The notes under the pieces were generated by a model that worked only from the letters and a program-made list of their open reading frames with translations, was not told the origin of the DNA and made no database searches. Of a stretch of 64,000 bases of DNA, positions 8,781 through 17,784 are shown in pieces. Location of the stretch: assembly GCA_910587305.1 (NCBI GenBank), contig CAJUKV010000017.1, positions 7,547 through 71,546 of the forward strand. Reading direction: 5' to 3'. The position numbers were made by a program, and so were the translations under genes. Position 1 is the stretch's first letter. Each line of letters starts with the position of its first letter. The DNA comes from an uncultured Lachnospiraceae bacterium. GTDB lineage: Bacteria; Bacillota; Clostridia; Lachnospirales; Lachnospiraceae.

Positions 8781-8822
8781 CAGTCTGCGCGGTAAATGCG
8801 CAGATCCGGGCCGAATAGTTAC
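8781..8822. repeat. Dispersed repeat R4, copy 2
   Basis: CAGTCTGCGCGGTAAATGCG followed by GGGCCGAATAGTTAC. It lies upstream of cutC in the 526-bp gene-free stretch 8681-9206, which also holds an R6 fragment and R2 copy A. Confidence 0.5.
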
Positions 8823-8898
8823 TCTTGATAACCCTGACAGCTGCGTGTTATGCTAAATAAAATGGTTCCGCTTTGCTAAAGTATTACTTGCAAAACCC

Positions 8899-8965
8899 AT
8901 CAAACGCCGACACCCTTTGCCAATGTCATTAAGTTTAGCGTAAAACCAGCCGGGAGGAAAATAAA
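8899..8965. repeat. R6 fragment joined to an AATGTCATTAAG repeat
   Basis: ATCAAACGCCGACACC (R6) runs into CAATGTCATTAAGTTTAGCG and AAAACCAGCCG. The second part recurs, one base longer, at 58516-58552 between pilT and the giant pilin gene. A mosaic of repeat pieces, function unknown. Confidence 0.4.
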
Positions 8966-9042
8966 ATTCTGGGGGAGCCCCTTAAAAAGCGTCGGCACTT
9001 GGTGAGGTACTTCACGAACCTGGTGTCCGCTACGCTTTTTAC

Positions 9043-9138
9043 GGAAACATCGCAAAATAACAGATTCATACAATATATAGCAGCTATACTCAAAGAGTTA
9101 AACACATATTTTTGAACTGCTGATTTGTGACATTCCCC
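9043..9138. repeat. Dispersed palindromic repeat R2, copy A
   Basis: The outer arms TCGCAAAA and TTTGTGACA pair imperfectly. Inside, TTCATACAATATATAG faces CATATTTTTGAA. The same plan, with better-preserved arms, is seen at 16439-16533, 36458-36554 and 59873-59967. Confidence 0.65.
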
Positions 9139-9206
9139 GGCTGAAAGGCTACTGCCGGACAATAAATAATAAACAATCATTTTAAAATGTAACAGGGAGG
9201 CGCGTC

Positions 9207-9921
9207 ATGCTTCAAATCGCCATATGTGATGACGAAAGCTTTTATAGGGAAAAAATACAAAAACTTCTTAAGAATTATCTCGATAGTCATCATTTAATTT
9301 ATAACATCTGTTTTTTTTGCATCCGGAGAAGAATTTTTATCCCAAAATGAAAATAGCGCCAAATACGATATTGTCTTTATGGATATCAGCATGAAAGAAC
9401 TAAACGGCATTGAAACCGCTATGCGGATGCGTTCCTTCCATTCCGATACCTTCCTTGTGTTTGTGACAGCCTTTATTGATTATGCCTTGGAAGGCTATAA
9501 GGCAAACGCAGTCCGCTATATTATGAAGGATACCCTTGATGTTTCCATAAAGGAATGTATGGACGCCATCTTACGGAAAATGCGCACCGCCCAGATAGTC
9601 TTTTCCTTTACGGAAGGCGAGAGGAAATTATATACCGACAATATCCTCTATATCGAAAGCATGAAACATAAATCTGTTTTTTACTATATGGAAACCGGCT
9701 TGACACATTATCAGCTGTACGGCAAGCTGGATGCCATTGAGCAAAAGCTGTCAGGCTACGGCTTTCTGCGCATTCATAAAAGCTTCCTTGTAAATATGAA
9801 GCATATCTGCAAAATCAATAATTACACCGCTTATCTGGATACCGGATTAAAGCTGCCCATTCCGCGTTCCCGTTACCGGTCCGCCAAAGAAGCGTTCGTC
9901 ACATACAAAGGGGCGATATAA
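9207..9921 (+). pseudogene. LytTR-type response regulator, frameshifted at a T8 tract
   Basis: From ATG 9207 (site AGGGAGG) the frame reads MLQIAICDDESFYREKIQ and stops 48 codons in, just after a run of eight T at 9311-9318. Removing one T joins it to the long downstream frame and gives one regulator of about 237 residues. That product has the acidic pair in ICDDE, the phosphoacceptor Asp in VFMDISM, Thr in FVTAF and Lys in YIMKD. A LytTR DNA-binding domain follows (NILYIESMKHKSVFY, LRIHKSFLVNM, IPRSRYR). It pairs with the kinase 49 bp downstream, like AgrA with AgrC. The break could be a pseudogene mutation, slipped-strand phase variation, polymerase slippage or an assembly error; the sequence cannot decide. 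Confidence 0.85.
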
Positions 9922-9970
9922 AAAAGTTAAAAAAAGTGAGATATAAGCAAAATAGAAAGGATCGATATAG

Positions 9971-11245
9971 ATGGAAGTTATCATAAGATGTGTTATTTTA
10001 TCTTTTCTGATGGCCGCAGGCTGCAATCTGTTCTTTGAAACTTTACTGCCGAGACGCGTCTTTCGCTGTAAATGGCTTTGCCATATGGCGCTTCCCACAT
10101 TTATGGCCGGATTTCTGCTGATCTCTTTTACGCCAATTCCGCCTTATATCCTCCAGCCGGTTCGTTTTGTTTTGGTTGTTATGCTAACAGCTTTGCTTTA
10201 TTTTAAAACAAGTATCGTGCGCTGCCTGGCATTTTCTCTGCTGCTTTGCAGTATTTATTGGGTAACATCTGTTTTTTATGTCTCTGTCATCTTTCTTTTT
10301 CCACCGTTTTTGCGAGGGAACCTTACCTCATCTGCCGAATACATAACAGAAAGTATTTTTATCTGTCTGATATTGATTTTTCATAACAGATTTAAAGATC
10401 ATTCTGAAAAATGGACCTCTTTAAGCCGGACATTTACAAGCTTTTTTCCCCTTCTCAGCATCATTGTCATTCTGTCAATCAGCATGATAGATGTAAGCCA
10501 AACCACAATAGATAGCCGGGCTATGTTTGCCGCAGTGTCCGGTTTTGCGGTTATTCATCTGTGCTATTTCTATTTCATCAGCAAAACTATGGATAAGGAA
10601 GAGGAAATGCAGCGGCTCCGTCTGCTCCACGAGCGGACGCAAAATCAAATGACCCTTTACCAGGATATGCAAAAAAGCTATGAACTGCAAAGGAGACAGC
10701 TTCATGATTATAAAAATCAGCTTGGATGCATTCAGGGAATGTTAGAGGACGGGCAGGCGCAAAACGCCCTTTCCTATGTTTGCAAACTGACGGGAACCCT
10801 TTCCCAAAGTGCGGGCCTTATTAGCACGGGCCATAAGGTGGTGAACATCATCCTGAACAGAAAATATCAGGAAGCCGCCGAAAAAGGAATTACAATGACT
10901 CTTTCCATAAACGACTTATCAAAGCTTACCATCAGCGAAGAAGACATTGTCATATTGCTTGGGAACCTGCTTGACAATGCAATTGCCGCCTGCGAAAAGC
11001 TGGATGATGACAGGATAATCCGATTTAAAATGACCCTTGAAAACAGCCAGCTGATTCTCTCCGTCCGCAATCCTGTAAAGGAGCCAATTCTGATAAAGGA
11101 TAATAAAGTCGTCGCCAAAAATAAAAACAACTCCCGCCATGGAATCGGTCTCTTAAACGTGGATTCCATTATCCAAAAACATGACGGCACCAGTGTTCTC
11201 AAATATGATAACGGATGGTTTTATTTCTCCGCCATTATTCCATAG
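9971..11245 (+). CDS. GHKL-type sensor histidine kinase (AgrC-like)
   Basis: 424 residues. Six or so membrane helices fill residues 1-210. A short coiled-coil leads into the phosphoacceptor segment QLHDYKNQLGCIQGML, with His at about 246. The ATPase part has the N-box GNLLDNAIAACEKL and the G-box SRHGIGLLNVDSII. This is the plan of AgrC-like kinases that read peptide or membrane signals and phosphorylate a LytTR regulator. The upstream gene encodes such a regulator, now frameshifted, so the kinase may lack a partner unless the frame is restored. Confidence 0.92.
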   Translation: MEVIIRCVILSFLMAAGCNLFFETLLPRRVFRCKWLCHMALPTFMAGFLLISFTPIPPYILQPVRFVLVVMLTALLYFKTSIVRCLAFSLLLCSIYWVTSVFYVSVIFLFPPFLRGNLTSSAEYITESIFICLILIFHNRFKDHSEKWTSLSRTFTSFFPLLSIIVILSISMIDVSQTTIDSRAMFAAVSGFAVIHLCYFYFISKTMDKEEEMQRLRLLHERTQNQMTLYQDMQKSYELQRRQLHDYKNQLGCIQGMLEDGQAQNALSYVCKLTGTLSQSAGLISTGHKVVNIILNRKYQEAAEKGITMTLSINDLSKLTISEEDIVILLGNLLDNAIAACEKLDDDRIIRFKMTLENSQLILSVRNPVKEPILIKDNKVVAKNKNNSRHGIGLLNVDSIIQKHDGTSVLKYDNGWFYFSAIIP

Positions 11246-11421
11246 CGTCTTTTTTTGCTCTCCCACCGTCTGTTCGTGCCATAGCCGTTGATTTTAAGAA
11301 ACCGCAAAATATAATAAAAGCAACTGAAAGCCAAACGGTGTACTTTGAAACATATTTTTTTTCAAAGGCAGCCTTCCGCTTAAAGGCAAATTTACAGATG
11401 GAAAAGGATTGAGAAGGGAGC

Positions 11422-12270
11422 ATGACTATTATTATGGCAAAAGAAAAACAACTGTTACTTTTATTTATCATTGGGAGCATATTTCTGTGCGCCTGCGCCG
11501 GAAAAGTATCATCAAAAGCTGACGGCGCAAATTCTGCCGGTACAGGCGCTAATCGTATAAAAAGCGGGGCAAAAGACGGGGACGATAAAACCAATTCGCC
11601 GGAATATACCGCGGAATGCGTCATGAACAGTCTGAAAACCTTGGATTTGGATACCTTTAATACGTATACGGACAATTATGTGTCCACCACCCGCAACTGG
11701 ATTGGCGTTCCAACTGCAAGAGAATATCGGGTCTTTCAGGAACTGCTAAGGCCCTCCTTTCTAAAAGGGAAACATTATAACCGCAACTATCAACTTTCCC
11801 AAAAGATTACACAGAACCTTTCATGGGAAATAACAGGCGTTCGGGAATTTGGTCAAAATGCGGAAATCGACATGAATATCACCAATCTTGACATGTCCCT
11901 GGCCACAGGGAATTATATTGTGTTCCTCCTGGAAAACATGTCTCAAAGCAACGGCGTCGGTCTCGGCTCACTGATAAAAGATATGTCTGATTTAAGAGGA
12001 AATATGGAAGGCTTTTTATCCATTATAGATTCCATGGATTCCGATGAGACCTGCACCATAAGCGTTACTCTTACCGCATTTAAGGAAAACGGAAAATGGA
12101 AGCTTCATATCAGCGACGAATTTATCAACGCGTTTATGGGGAATATTGATTCGGAGGAATATCCGGAAGAAATCACATTGAAAATCGAGGAACTGGAAAA
12201 AGAAATTGAAAATAATGCGGCTAAGTGGGCGGAAGATTTTGAAAGGAAGGTAAATACATGGGTGGACTGA
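11422..12270 (+). CDS. Putative lipoprotein of unknown function
   Basis: 282 residues. A short N-region, a hydrophobic stretch (LLLLFIIGSIF) and the lipobox LCAC at about residues 23-26 predict a lipid-anchored protein. A Ser/Gly/Asp-rich linker follows to about residue 50, then a mixed alpha/beta domain ending in an acidic coiled-coil-like helix (ITLKIEELEKEIENNAAKW). Start is 11422, where GAAGGGAG lies almost against the ATG, or 11434 (MAKEKQ). It lies 176 bp downstream of the kinase on the same strand and could belong to that regulon. No family recognised with confidence. Confidence 0.75.
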   Translation: MTIIMAKEKQLLLLFIIGSIFLCACAGKVSSKADGANSAGTGANRIKSGAKDGDDKTNSPEYTAECVMNSLKTLDLDTFNTYTDNYVSTTRNWIGVPTAREYRVFQELLRPSFLKGKHYNRNYQLSQKITQNLSWEITGVREFGQNAEIDMNITNLDMSLATGNYIVFLLENMSQSNGVGLGSLIKDMSDLRGNMEGFLSIIDSMDSDETCTISVTLTAFKENGKWKLHISDEFINAFMGNIDSEEYPEEITLKIEELEKEIENNAAKWAEDFERKVNTWVD

Positions 12271-12285
12271 AGGGGAAGCGAAAGT

Positions 12286-12312
12286 GGAGAGGCTTTTTGA
12301 TCAGGCCTCTCC
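12286..12312 (+). terminator. Stem-loop between convergent genes
   Basis: GGAGAGGC and GCCTCTCC form an 8-bp stem 16 bases after the lipoprotein stop codon. A T7 run follows only after about 8 bases, so termination is plausible rather than clear. The stop codon of the opposite-strand DUF951 gene lies inside the hairpin. Confidence 0.4.
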
Positions 12313-12486
12313 ATGTACGACTTTTTTTATTCTTTTTTCAATCTGGCTTCGCGGAATCATAATCTGGTGCCCGCATCCCACACACTTAAGCCGGAAATCC
12401 GCGCCAACGCGAAGCACATCCCATTCATAACTTCCACAGGGATGATTCTTCTTTAAAGTCAATCTGTCGCCCACCTGAATATCCAT
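12301..12486 (-). CDS. DUF951 family protein
   Basis: 61 residues, the normal size of this small Firmicutes family. The core MDIQVGDRLTLKKNHPCGS is followed by WDVLRVGADFRLKCVGCGHQ and IPRSQIEKRIKKV. The three cysteines (HPCG and CVGCG) resemble a zinc-ribbon-like site. Function is unknown; members often lie near genes for chromosome partition or translation. Confidence 0.88.
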   Translation of the reverse strand: MDIQVGDRLTLKKNHPCGSYEWDVLRVGADFRLKCVGCGHQIMIPRSQIEKRIKKVVHGEA

Positions 12487-12591
12487 CCTCTGATGCCCTT
12501 CCCTTCATCCCAAAGTCAAATGTTTATGAGATGCTTTGCATCTCTATGATCAGCTGCTTGGCTCATTGCTCGCGAAAATAAATCCATAAAC

Positions 12592-13308
12592 CTATAAAGC
12601 CGCAAATATTTCCCCGATACTTCCCTGTACCACCAGGTCCGCCGCTCCGTCTCTTGCCGTAGGCGTTTTGTTTACCAAAACCAGTTTATTTCCATTATAA
12701 TAATCAATCAGACCTGCCGCCGGGTAAACCACCAGCGATGTGCCCCCAATGATGAGGACGTCCGCATTTCGGATGTAGGAAATGGCGTCCCTTAAGGTCT
12801 TATCATCAAGCCCTTCTTCATACAAAACCACATCCGGCTTAACGGCTCCCCCACATTCGTCGCACTTTGGCACGCCGTCCGCATGCAGCATATATTCCGC
12901 ATCAAAAAACTTTCCGCACTTCTCACAGTAGTTGCGAAGCACGCTCCCGTGAAGCTCCAATACCCTTTTACTTCCTGCCGCCTGGTGAAGCCCGTCAATA
13001 TTCTGGGTGATAACCGCCTTAAGCTTCCCCTCCTGCTCCCACTTGGCAAGCTTTAAATGTGCTGCGTTGGGCTTTGCCCCAAGGCACAGCATTTTGTCCT
13101 TATAAAAGCGAAAAAACTCCTCCGGCCTGCTCCTGTAAAAAGTATGACTCAAAATCGTCTCCGGCGGATAATCATATTTCTGATTATAAAGACCGTCCAC
13201 ACTTCTGAAATCGGGGATGCCGCTTTCCGTGGAAACGCCTGCCCCTCCAAAAAAAACAATATTGTCCGTACCGTCGACAATCTCTTTTAATTTTTCAATT
13301 TGATTCAT
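12592..13308 (-). CDS. NAD-dependent protein deacylase, Sir2 family
   Basis: Removes acetyl or longer acyl groups from protein lysines, consuming NAD. Start chosen at ATG 13306-13308 (MNQIEKLKEI) after GGGGG; this gives 238 residues, usual for a bacterial sirtuin. The NAD site is FGGAGVSTESGIPDFRS, then TQNIDGLHQ, then the catalytic His in LELHGS. The zinc site is CEKC plus CDEC. GTSLVVYPAAG and LVNKTPT complete the Rossmann half. Monocistronic on the minus strand. Confidence 0.96.
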   Translation of the reverse strand: MNQIEKLKEIVDGTDNIVFFGGAGVSTESGIPDFRSVDGLYNQKYDYPPETILSHTFYRSRPEEFFRFYKDKMLCLGAKPNAAHLKLAKWEQEGKLKAVITQNIDGLHQAAGSKRVLELHGSVLRNYCEKCGKFFDAEYMLHADGVPKCDECGGAVKPDVVLYEEGLDDKTLRDAISYIRNADVLIIGGTSLVVYPAAGLIDYYNGNKLVLVNKTPTARDGAADLVVQGSIGEIFAAL

Positions 13309-13522
13309 CTTAACCCCCATTTCTGCCAGCAGCCCGCAAATCAGGGCGCAAAGCACAAGCTTTCCTTAACATAAGGTAAATTCGCGAAGCATGCTTCCCC
13401 TTGCTTTCCTATCTCCTATACCACTGGAAATCATGCAAACAAATAATGCAAATGTTATATAAAACCACCTTTATTGTAACATATTTATAAAATTTATTCA
13501 CCTGCTATCTGATTGAATCATT

Positions 13523-14266
13523 TTACATATTCCCCACAAAAAAATCTTTCAGAACGCCAAAAAATTCCCTTACCATATTATTACACTGCAAAAACGGCTC
13601 TCCTTTAGCGGCAATTCCGCACACATTGGCATAACCGGCCTTTTTTGCAATTTTCTCCGCCCTGAAAATATGGAAATTGTTGCTGACCACTCCCACGCTG
13701 TCTTTTTCCCGATCCAGAAATTCCGCCGAAAAAATCAGATTCTGGTAAGTATTTCCTGACCTGTCCTCCAGTAAAATTCTCTCCGGCGCAATTCCTTTTG
13801 CCGTCAAATATTCGTACATTCCCTGGGCTTCCGATACCGGCTCGTCCGCCCCCTGTCCGCCGGATACAATCACCTTTGTGTCAGGATTTTCCACAAGATA
13901 GCTTGCGGCCTCATCCAGTCTGTACCGGAGCGCCCTTGAGGGGCCGCTTGTTTTCATCTGCGCCCCAAGCACAATAAGATAGTCAAGGCCCGAAGGACCT
14001 TTTTTAGAAAAGCTGCTGATGATACATCCTTCCACCCCCACAAACAATACTCCGCCAAGGCACAAAAGCGCGATGAAAGTCCGCCTGAACCATACAGGAA
14101 TATGGTCAGGCCAGATTTTCTTTTTCAGGAGAACAGACATAACAAGCGCCCCCACTCCAAGAAACAGCCATAGGAAGGAAAAGCCGCCGGCATGTCCCGT
14201 GTAAAAAATAATGCCAAAGAAATAAACCGTAAAAATAATTCCCAATAAAAGCAGTATAAAGCACAT
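13523..14266 (-). CDS. YdcF family (DUF218) membrane protein
   Basis: 247 residues. Three N-terminal membrane helices end near residue 85. A DUF218 domain follows, with DYLIVLGAQM, the Arg-containing SRALRYRLDEA, VIVSGGQGADEPVSEAQGM and GNTYQNLIFS, then SNNFHIFRA. The domain is extracytoplasmic in proteins such as SanA, which affect cell envelope permeability; the reaction is unproven. Preceded by the GH127 gene on the same strand, but a hairpin separates them. Confidence 0.88.
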   Translation of the reverse strand: MCFILLLLGIIFTVYFFGIIFYTGHAGGFSFLWLFLGVGALVMSVLLKKKIWPDHIPVWFRRTFIALLCLGGVLFVGVEGCIISSFSKKGPSGLDYLIVLGAQMKTSGPSRALRYRLDEAASYLVENPDTKVIVSGGQGADEPVSEAQGMYEYLTAKGIAPERILLEDRSGNTYQNLIFSAEFLDREKDSVGVVSNNFHIFRAEKIAKKAGYANVCGIAAKGEPFLQCNNMVREFFGVLKDFFVGNM

Positions 14267-14322
14267 TTCCCTTTCCTCCTGCTGCCGGCTGCCATCACGC
14301 CGCTAAAGCCCCGGTTCAGTTT

Positions 14323-14363
14323 AGATTTTCTTAGGCGGCGTTCTCTGACGCCTTAGAAAATCT
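14323..14363 (-). terminator. Hairpin directly after the GH127 stop codon
   Basis: AGATTTTCTAAGGCG and CGCCTAAGAAAATCT (minus strand) form a 15-bp stem with one mismatch around an 11-base loop. It starts one base after the stop codon. No T-run follows, so it may be a processing or stability element rather than a true terminator. Confidence 0.5.
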
Positions 14364-16283
14364 TCATCTCTTTTCCAGCATCCACACCCTCATCTGGTTA
14401 ATCCCTCGATTCCCCCACGCATAATAAGGAATTGCCGTAAGGGTTACAGGTTCGGAGGAAGGCGCCGTCTCCGAATAGAGCTGCTCGCTCCCCGTCATAC
14501 GCACGCCGGGCACTTTAAGAAGCGTCATTCCCTTAAAGATTCCCTCTGTGCAAACCCTTTCCTTCGCTTTTGCCTCTTTACCCGTACAAACTCTCAAAGA
14601 ATGAAGTTCGCCATTATCTATCCCTTCAAAGCAATACACAAGCGGCCCTCTCATAAGCGCAACACATCCCGCATCTTCTCGTACCGCCGTGTTGGCATAA
14701 ATTTTCCTTATTCTCATATCGAAAGAAACTTCCAGGATATCTTCTTTTCCCCACACTCTTTCCAGATAACAATACCCGTCCTTCCTGCAGGAATCCACGT
14801 CAATTTCTTCCCCGTTCAACAAAACCTTTGGATTTTGAGCCCACGCCGGTATCCTGACGGCTATTTTAAAAGCAGACTTTTGTTTTCCCTCCACATGGTA
14901 AACCACCCGTCCTTCCCATGGATAACTGCTGTGGACCGAAATAAACGCCTTGTCCAAATCAAACTCTCCGCCCAGGAACAAATGGCTGTAAACGGCGTCC
15001 TCCCCCTCGCTCCATGCATATTGTGCAAGGGAAGTAAGCAGTCTTGCCAGATTGGGAGGACAGCATGCGCAAGTATACCACCCCTGCCGCTGCGGCCGAA
15101 CATGCTTATAGCCAAACAATTCTCCTGAAATTCCCGGGTTGACCTCTAAAGGATTTACATAAAAGAATTTCTTTCCGTCCATCTGCATACCGCTGAGCAC
15201 CCCGTTATACAGCGCCTGCTCTAAAATATCCGCATATTTCCCGGCAGGCTCTATGTCCAGCATCTTTTTTGCAAAGAAAATCAGCCCGATAGAGGCGCAG
15301 GTCTCCGCATATGCCATATCGTTGGGAAGATCATAATCTTTTGTAAAAGCTTCTCCCTCCACAGTAGATCCAATCCCCCCTGTAATGTACATCCGTTTCT
15401 GAGTGATATTATCCCACAGCCGTACGCAGGCCTCATACAATTCTTTATCGCCCGTCCGCCCCGCAATATCCGCCATTGCGGTGTACATATACACAGCACG
15501 CACGCTGTGCCCCTCCGCCGTCCGCTGCTGCCTTACAGGGGCAAAGCTTTGGTTATAAAAAGTGTTCTCCGGATCCATATGAAAGTGATCCCAGTCTCTT
15601 TTTTGCTTTTCCTCCTTAAAATAATTGGGATTCTGTCCTCTCTCGTCGATAAAATATTTTGCAAGCTTCAAATATTTATCTTTTCCGGTGACGTCATAAA
15701 GGCGCATCAGCCCAAGCTCTATTTCCTGATGTCCCGGAATGCCTCTCTCCTTGTCCGTGCCAAAACGTCCCTCTATATGGTCCGCCATGCGCTCCATCAC
15801 ATGCAGAAATTTATCTTTCCCCGTCGTCTCCGCATAAGCGGCCGCCGCCTCCATCATATGGCCTGCGCAGTAAAGCTCATGGCACTCAAGCAGATTCTGC
15901 CAGCGGTGCTCCGGCTCCTTAATGGTAAAATAAGTATTCAAATACCCGTCCGGCTGCTGGGCCTTTTCAATGATATCAATAATAGCATCCACCCGCTGTT
16001 CCAGCTCCTTGTCGGGCTTTATTACCAGGGAATACGCCGCCCCTTCCAGCCACTTTGCCAAATCGCTGTCCTGAAATACCATCCCATAATATTCTCCCTG
16101 CTCCATTCCCGCCGCTATCCGTAAATTGGCCAGCGCATGGCTTTTCTCCACATCGGGAATCTCATCCTTAAATACCTTTTCCTGATAGGGAATCATCTCG
16201 TCTGTCACCAATTCCTGCACAGGGCTCCAAAAGCTGTCTTTTACCTTGAGCTGATTTAATTTTACTCTTTTTAACCGGTTCAT
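14364..16283 (-). CDS. Beta-L-arabinofuranosidase, glycoside hydrolase family 127
   Basis: Releases beta-L-arabinofuranose from plant glycoproteins or arabinan-derived oligosaccharides. Start at ATG 16281-16283 (MNRLKRVKLNQ), six bases after GGAGG, giving 639 residues, close to the family norm. The Zn-cysteine active site known from Bifidobacterium longum HypBA1 (Glu338, Cys340, Cys417, Cys418 there) is conserved here as AETCAS near residue 328 and YTCACCPPN near 406. An alpha/alpha barrel occupies about residues 80-430 and beta-sandwiches follow. No signal peptide, so it acts in the cytosol on imported oligosaccharides. No sugar transporter is adjacent. Confidence 0.95.
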   Translation of the reverse strand: MNRLKRVKLNQLKVKDSFWSPVQELVTDEMIPYQEKVFKDEIPDVEKSHALANLRIAAGMEQGEYYGMVFQDSDLAKWLEGAAYSLVIKPDKELEQRVDAIIDIIEKAQQPDGYLNTYFTIKEPEHRWQNLLECHELYCAGHMMEAAAAYAETTGKDKFLHVMERMADHIEGRFGTDKERGIPGHQEIELGLMRLYDVTGKDKYLKLAKYFIDERGQNPNYFKEEKQKRDWDHFHMDPENTFYNQSFAPVRQQRTAEGHSVRAVYMYTAMADIAGRTGDKELYEACVRLWDNITQKRMYITGGIGSTVEGEAFTKDYDLPNDMAYAETCASIGLIFFAKKMLDIEPAGKYADILEQALYNGVLSGMQMDGKKFFYVNPLEVNPGISGELFGYKHVRPQRQGWYTCACCPPNLARLLTSLAQYAWSEGEDAVYSHLFLGGEFDLDKAFISVHSSYPWEGRVVYHVEGKQKSAFKIAVRIPAWAQNPKVLLNGEEIDVDSCRKDGYCYLERVWGKEDILEVSFDMRIRKIYANTAVREDAGCVALMRGPLVYCFEGIDNGELHSLRVCTGKEAKAKERVCTEGIFKGMTLLKVPGVRMTGSEQLYSETAPSSEPVTLTAIPYYAWGNRGINQMRVWMLEKR

Positions 16284-16326
16284 TTCGCCCTCCATTCTTA
16301 TCCTCTAATTTATTTCACGATTCTGA

Positions 16327-16370
16327 TGCCGCCAAACGTCGAAGTGCTTCACCAATCGGCTTATCGCATT
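16327..16370. repeat. Dispersed repeat R6, copy
   Basis: GCCAAACGTCGAAGTGCTTC then CCAATCGGCTTATCGCATTA, matching the R6 units at 6393-6428 and 6510-6547 with scattered changes. It lies upstream of the GH127 gene, next to R2 copy B. Confidence 0.5.
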
Positions 16371-16438
16371 AAAACCCTTTGCGCATAGTATGACCTTTTC
16401 CCAAGGATAAATCAAGCTTTATTTTGCAGCAAAAACAA

Positions 16439-16533
16439 GGGCTGTTGCAAATTTGCAGGTTCATACAATATATAGCGTCCATATTCCACAGAGTGGGATA
16501 TATATTGTAGAACCGCTGCGTTTTGCGACAGCC
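16439..16533. repeat. Dispersed palindromic repeat R2, copy B
   Basis: GGGCTGTTGCAAA at the left faces TTTTGCGACAGCC at the right; inside, TACAATATATAG faces TATATATTGTAG. The whole 95 bp can fold into one long imperfect hairpin. Same orientation as copy A. Confidence 0.75.
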
Positions 16534-16617
16534 TCGTGCTTTTCTGATAACTTCAACTCTTCATTCCACAAAAAGAGAAATATTTTTATCCTATCCGGCA
16601 TTTTACCGCTTCGCGGT

Positions 16618-17472
16618 TTATTTTTCCTTTACCGGAATCCAAACCTCCGCATAATATTCCGGATCCTGCGTGCCTTTCTGGTAATCGGCGGGATCGCTGT
16701 AATACTCGATGTTATACCCTTCCGCTATCTCATACCGGCTTGCCGGAAACCATTCGGAAAAAATTCTCCTGTTAACCTCCTGCAAAGGAAGCGGCATAGG
16801 ACCTTTGCAGGGAAATACCGCCCATGTGTGCTTCGGTACTTCGTATACTTCCAGATTTTTTGCTTCGGCTTCCCCGGCCTTATAATCATCGGCTATCATA
16901 TACCGGAACTGATTACCTGCCATCTCTTCGTCAAAACAGATTCCGTACGTCCCCATAACCAGTTTTTCCTCTGCCTGAACATAAATTTCGTCCCAATATT
17001 CCGGGATCTTCGTGTTTGCATCTTCGTAGGAAAACATCCTCGATACGCCCATTACCCTGAATGCGTCTTTTTCTTTGATTTTATATTCCATCACTGTACC
17101 TCCATCTAATGACAATTTAATGTGTAAGGGTGCAAATGCCTTGAGCAAAGCGCCGTTTCTTCTTACATCGCGGGGCGTGCTCCCATGGAACCGCGTAAAC
17201 GCCTTTGTAAAACTATCCGGCGAGTCATAGCCATATTTCATTGCAAGATCAATGACCCTTATCTCCGACGACAACAATTCGCCGCCCGCCAGGGACAGCC
17301 TTCGCATCCGGATATATTCCGTCACAGTGTATCCGCATAACATGGAAAAACCTTTATGGAAATAAAAGGCGGACAAATTCACCTGATCGGCAATCTCGCT
17401 GACCGTCAGGTCTTCGGCAATATTTTTTTCAATATATGCAATCGCATCTTCTATGGCTTTCGTCCAATTCAT
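16618..17472 (-). CDS. AraC-type regulator with GyrI-like effector domain
   Basis: 284 residues. Residues 1-105 are two AraC helix-turn-helix units (LTVSEIADQVNLSAFYFHKG, then IDLAMKYGYDSPDSFTKAF) ending in the family phrase GSTPRDVRR. Residues 125-284 form a GyrI-like/Rob-type effector domain (EKDAFRVMGVSRMFSY, HTWAVFPCKGPMP, EVWIPVKEK). Such regulators sense hydrophobic or cationic small molecules and control exporters. It stands alone, with R2 copy B downstream and R1 copy 2 upstream; target genes cannot be named. Confidence 0.93.
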   Translation of the reverse strand: MNWTKAIEDAIAYIEKNIAEDLTVSEIADQVNLSAFYFHKGFSMLCGYTVTEYIRMRRLSLAGGELLSSEIRVIDLAMKYGYDSPDSFTKAFTRFHGSTPRDVRRNGALLKAFAPLHIKLSLDGGTVMEYKIKEKDAFRVMGVSRMFSYEDANTKIPEYWDEIYVQAEEKLVMGTYGICFDEEMAGNQFRYMIADDYKAGEAEAKNLEVYEVPKHTWAVFPCKGPMPLPLQEVNRRIFSEWFPASRYEIAEGYNIEYYSDPADYQKGTQDPEYYAEVWIPVKEK

Positions 17473-17639
17473 ACGGCGCCCTCCTGCTTTTATACCTGTG
17501 TTTCGTTTTCATCCCTTTGGAAACCAATAAGAAATCCTGCTCAAAAAACAAGATTCGGGTTCTGTCCTAAGTCCATAGAAAACAAAATTTCTAACATCGT
17601 TTGCTATGAACGATATTTTTATGACATATTTGGTAGTTC

Positions 17640-17784
17640 GTTACTATTCACGGCTCAGGAATGCGCACTTGCTGCGCATTCCGTGAGAACATGATGCAGG
17701 AGTGAGGGGCGATCTTTGCGTAGCAAAACTCGAAATATCGCCCCGAATGTTACTATGAGCGGCCTTCAGGCCGTGAATAGTAAC
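17640..17784. repeat. Dispersed repeat R1, full-length copy 2 (145 bp)
   Basis: Begins GTTACTATTCACGGC and ends GCCGTGAATAGTAAC, a 15-bp perfect terminal inverted repeat. It is nearly identical to 4730-4874 over its whole length, with about five single-base changes. Its right end overlaps the 3' end of the transglutaminase gene and supplies that gene's last codons and stop. Confidence 0.82.

Noticed and set aside
8935..9180. An 81-codon minus-strand frame between cutC and the response regulator
   Set aside because: It is composed of repeat pieces (R2 and the AATGTCATTAAG unit).
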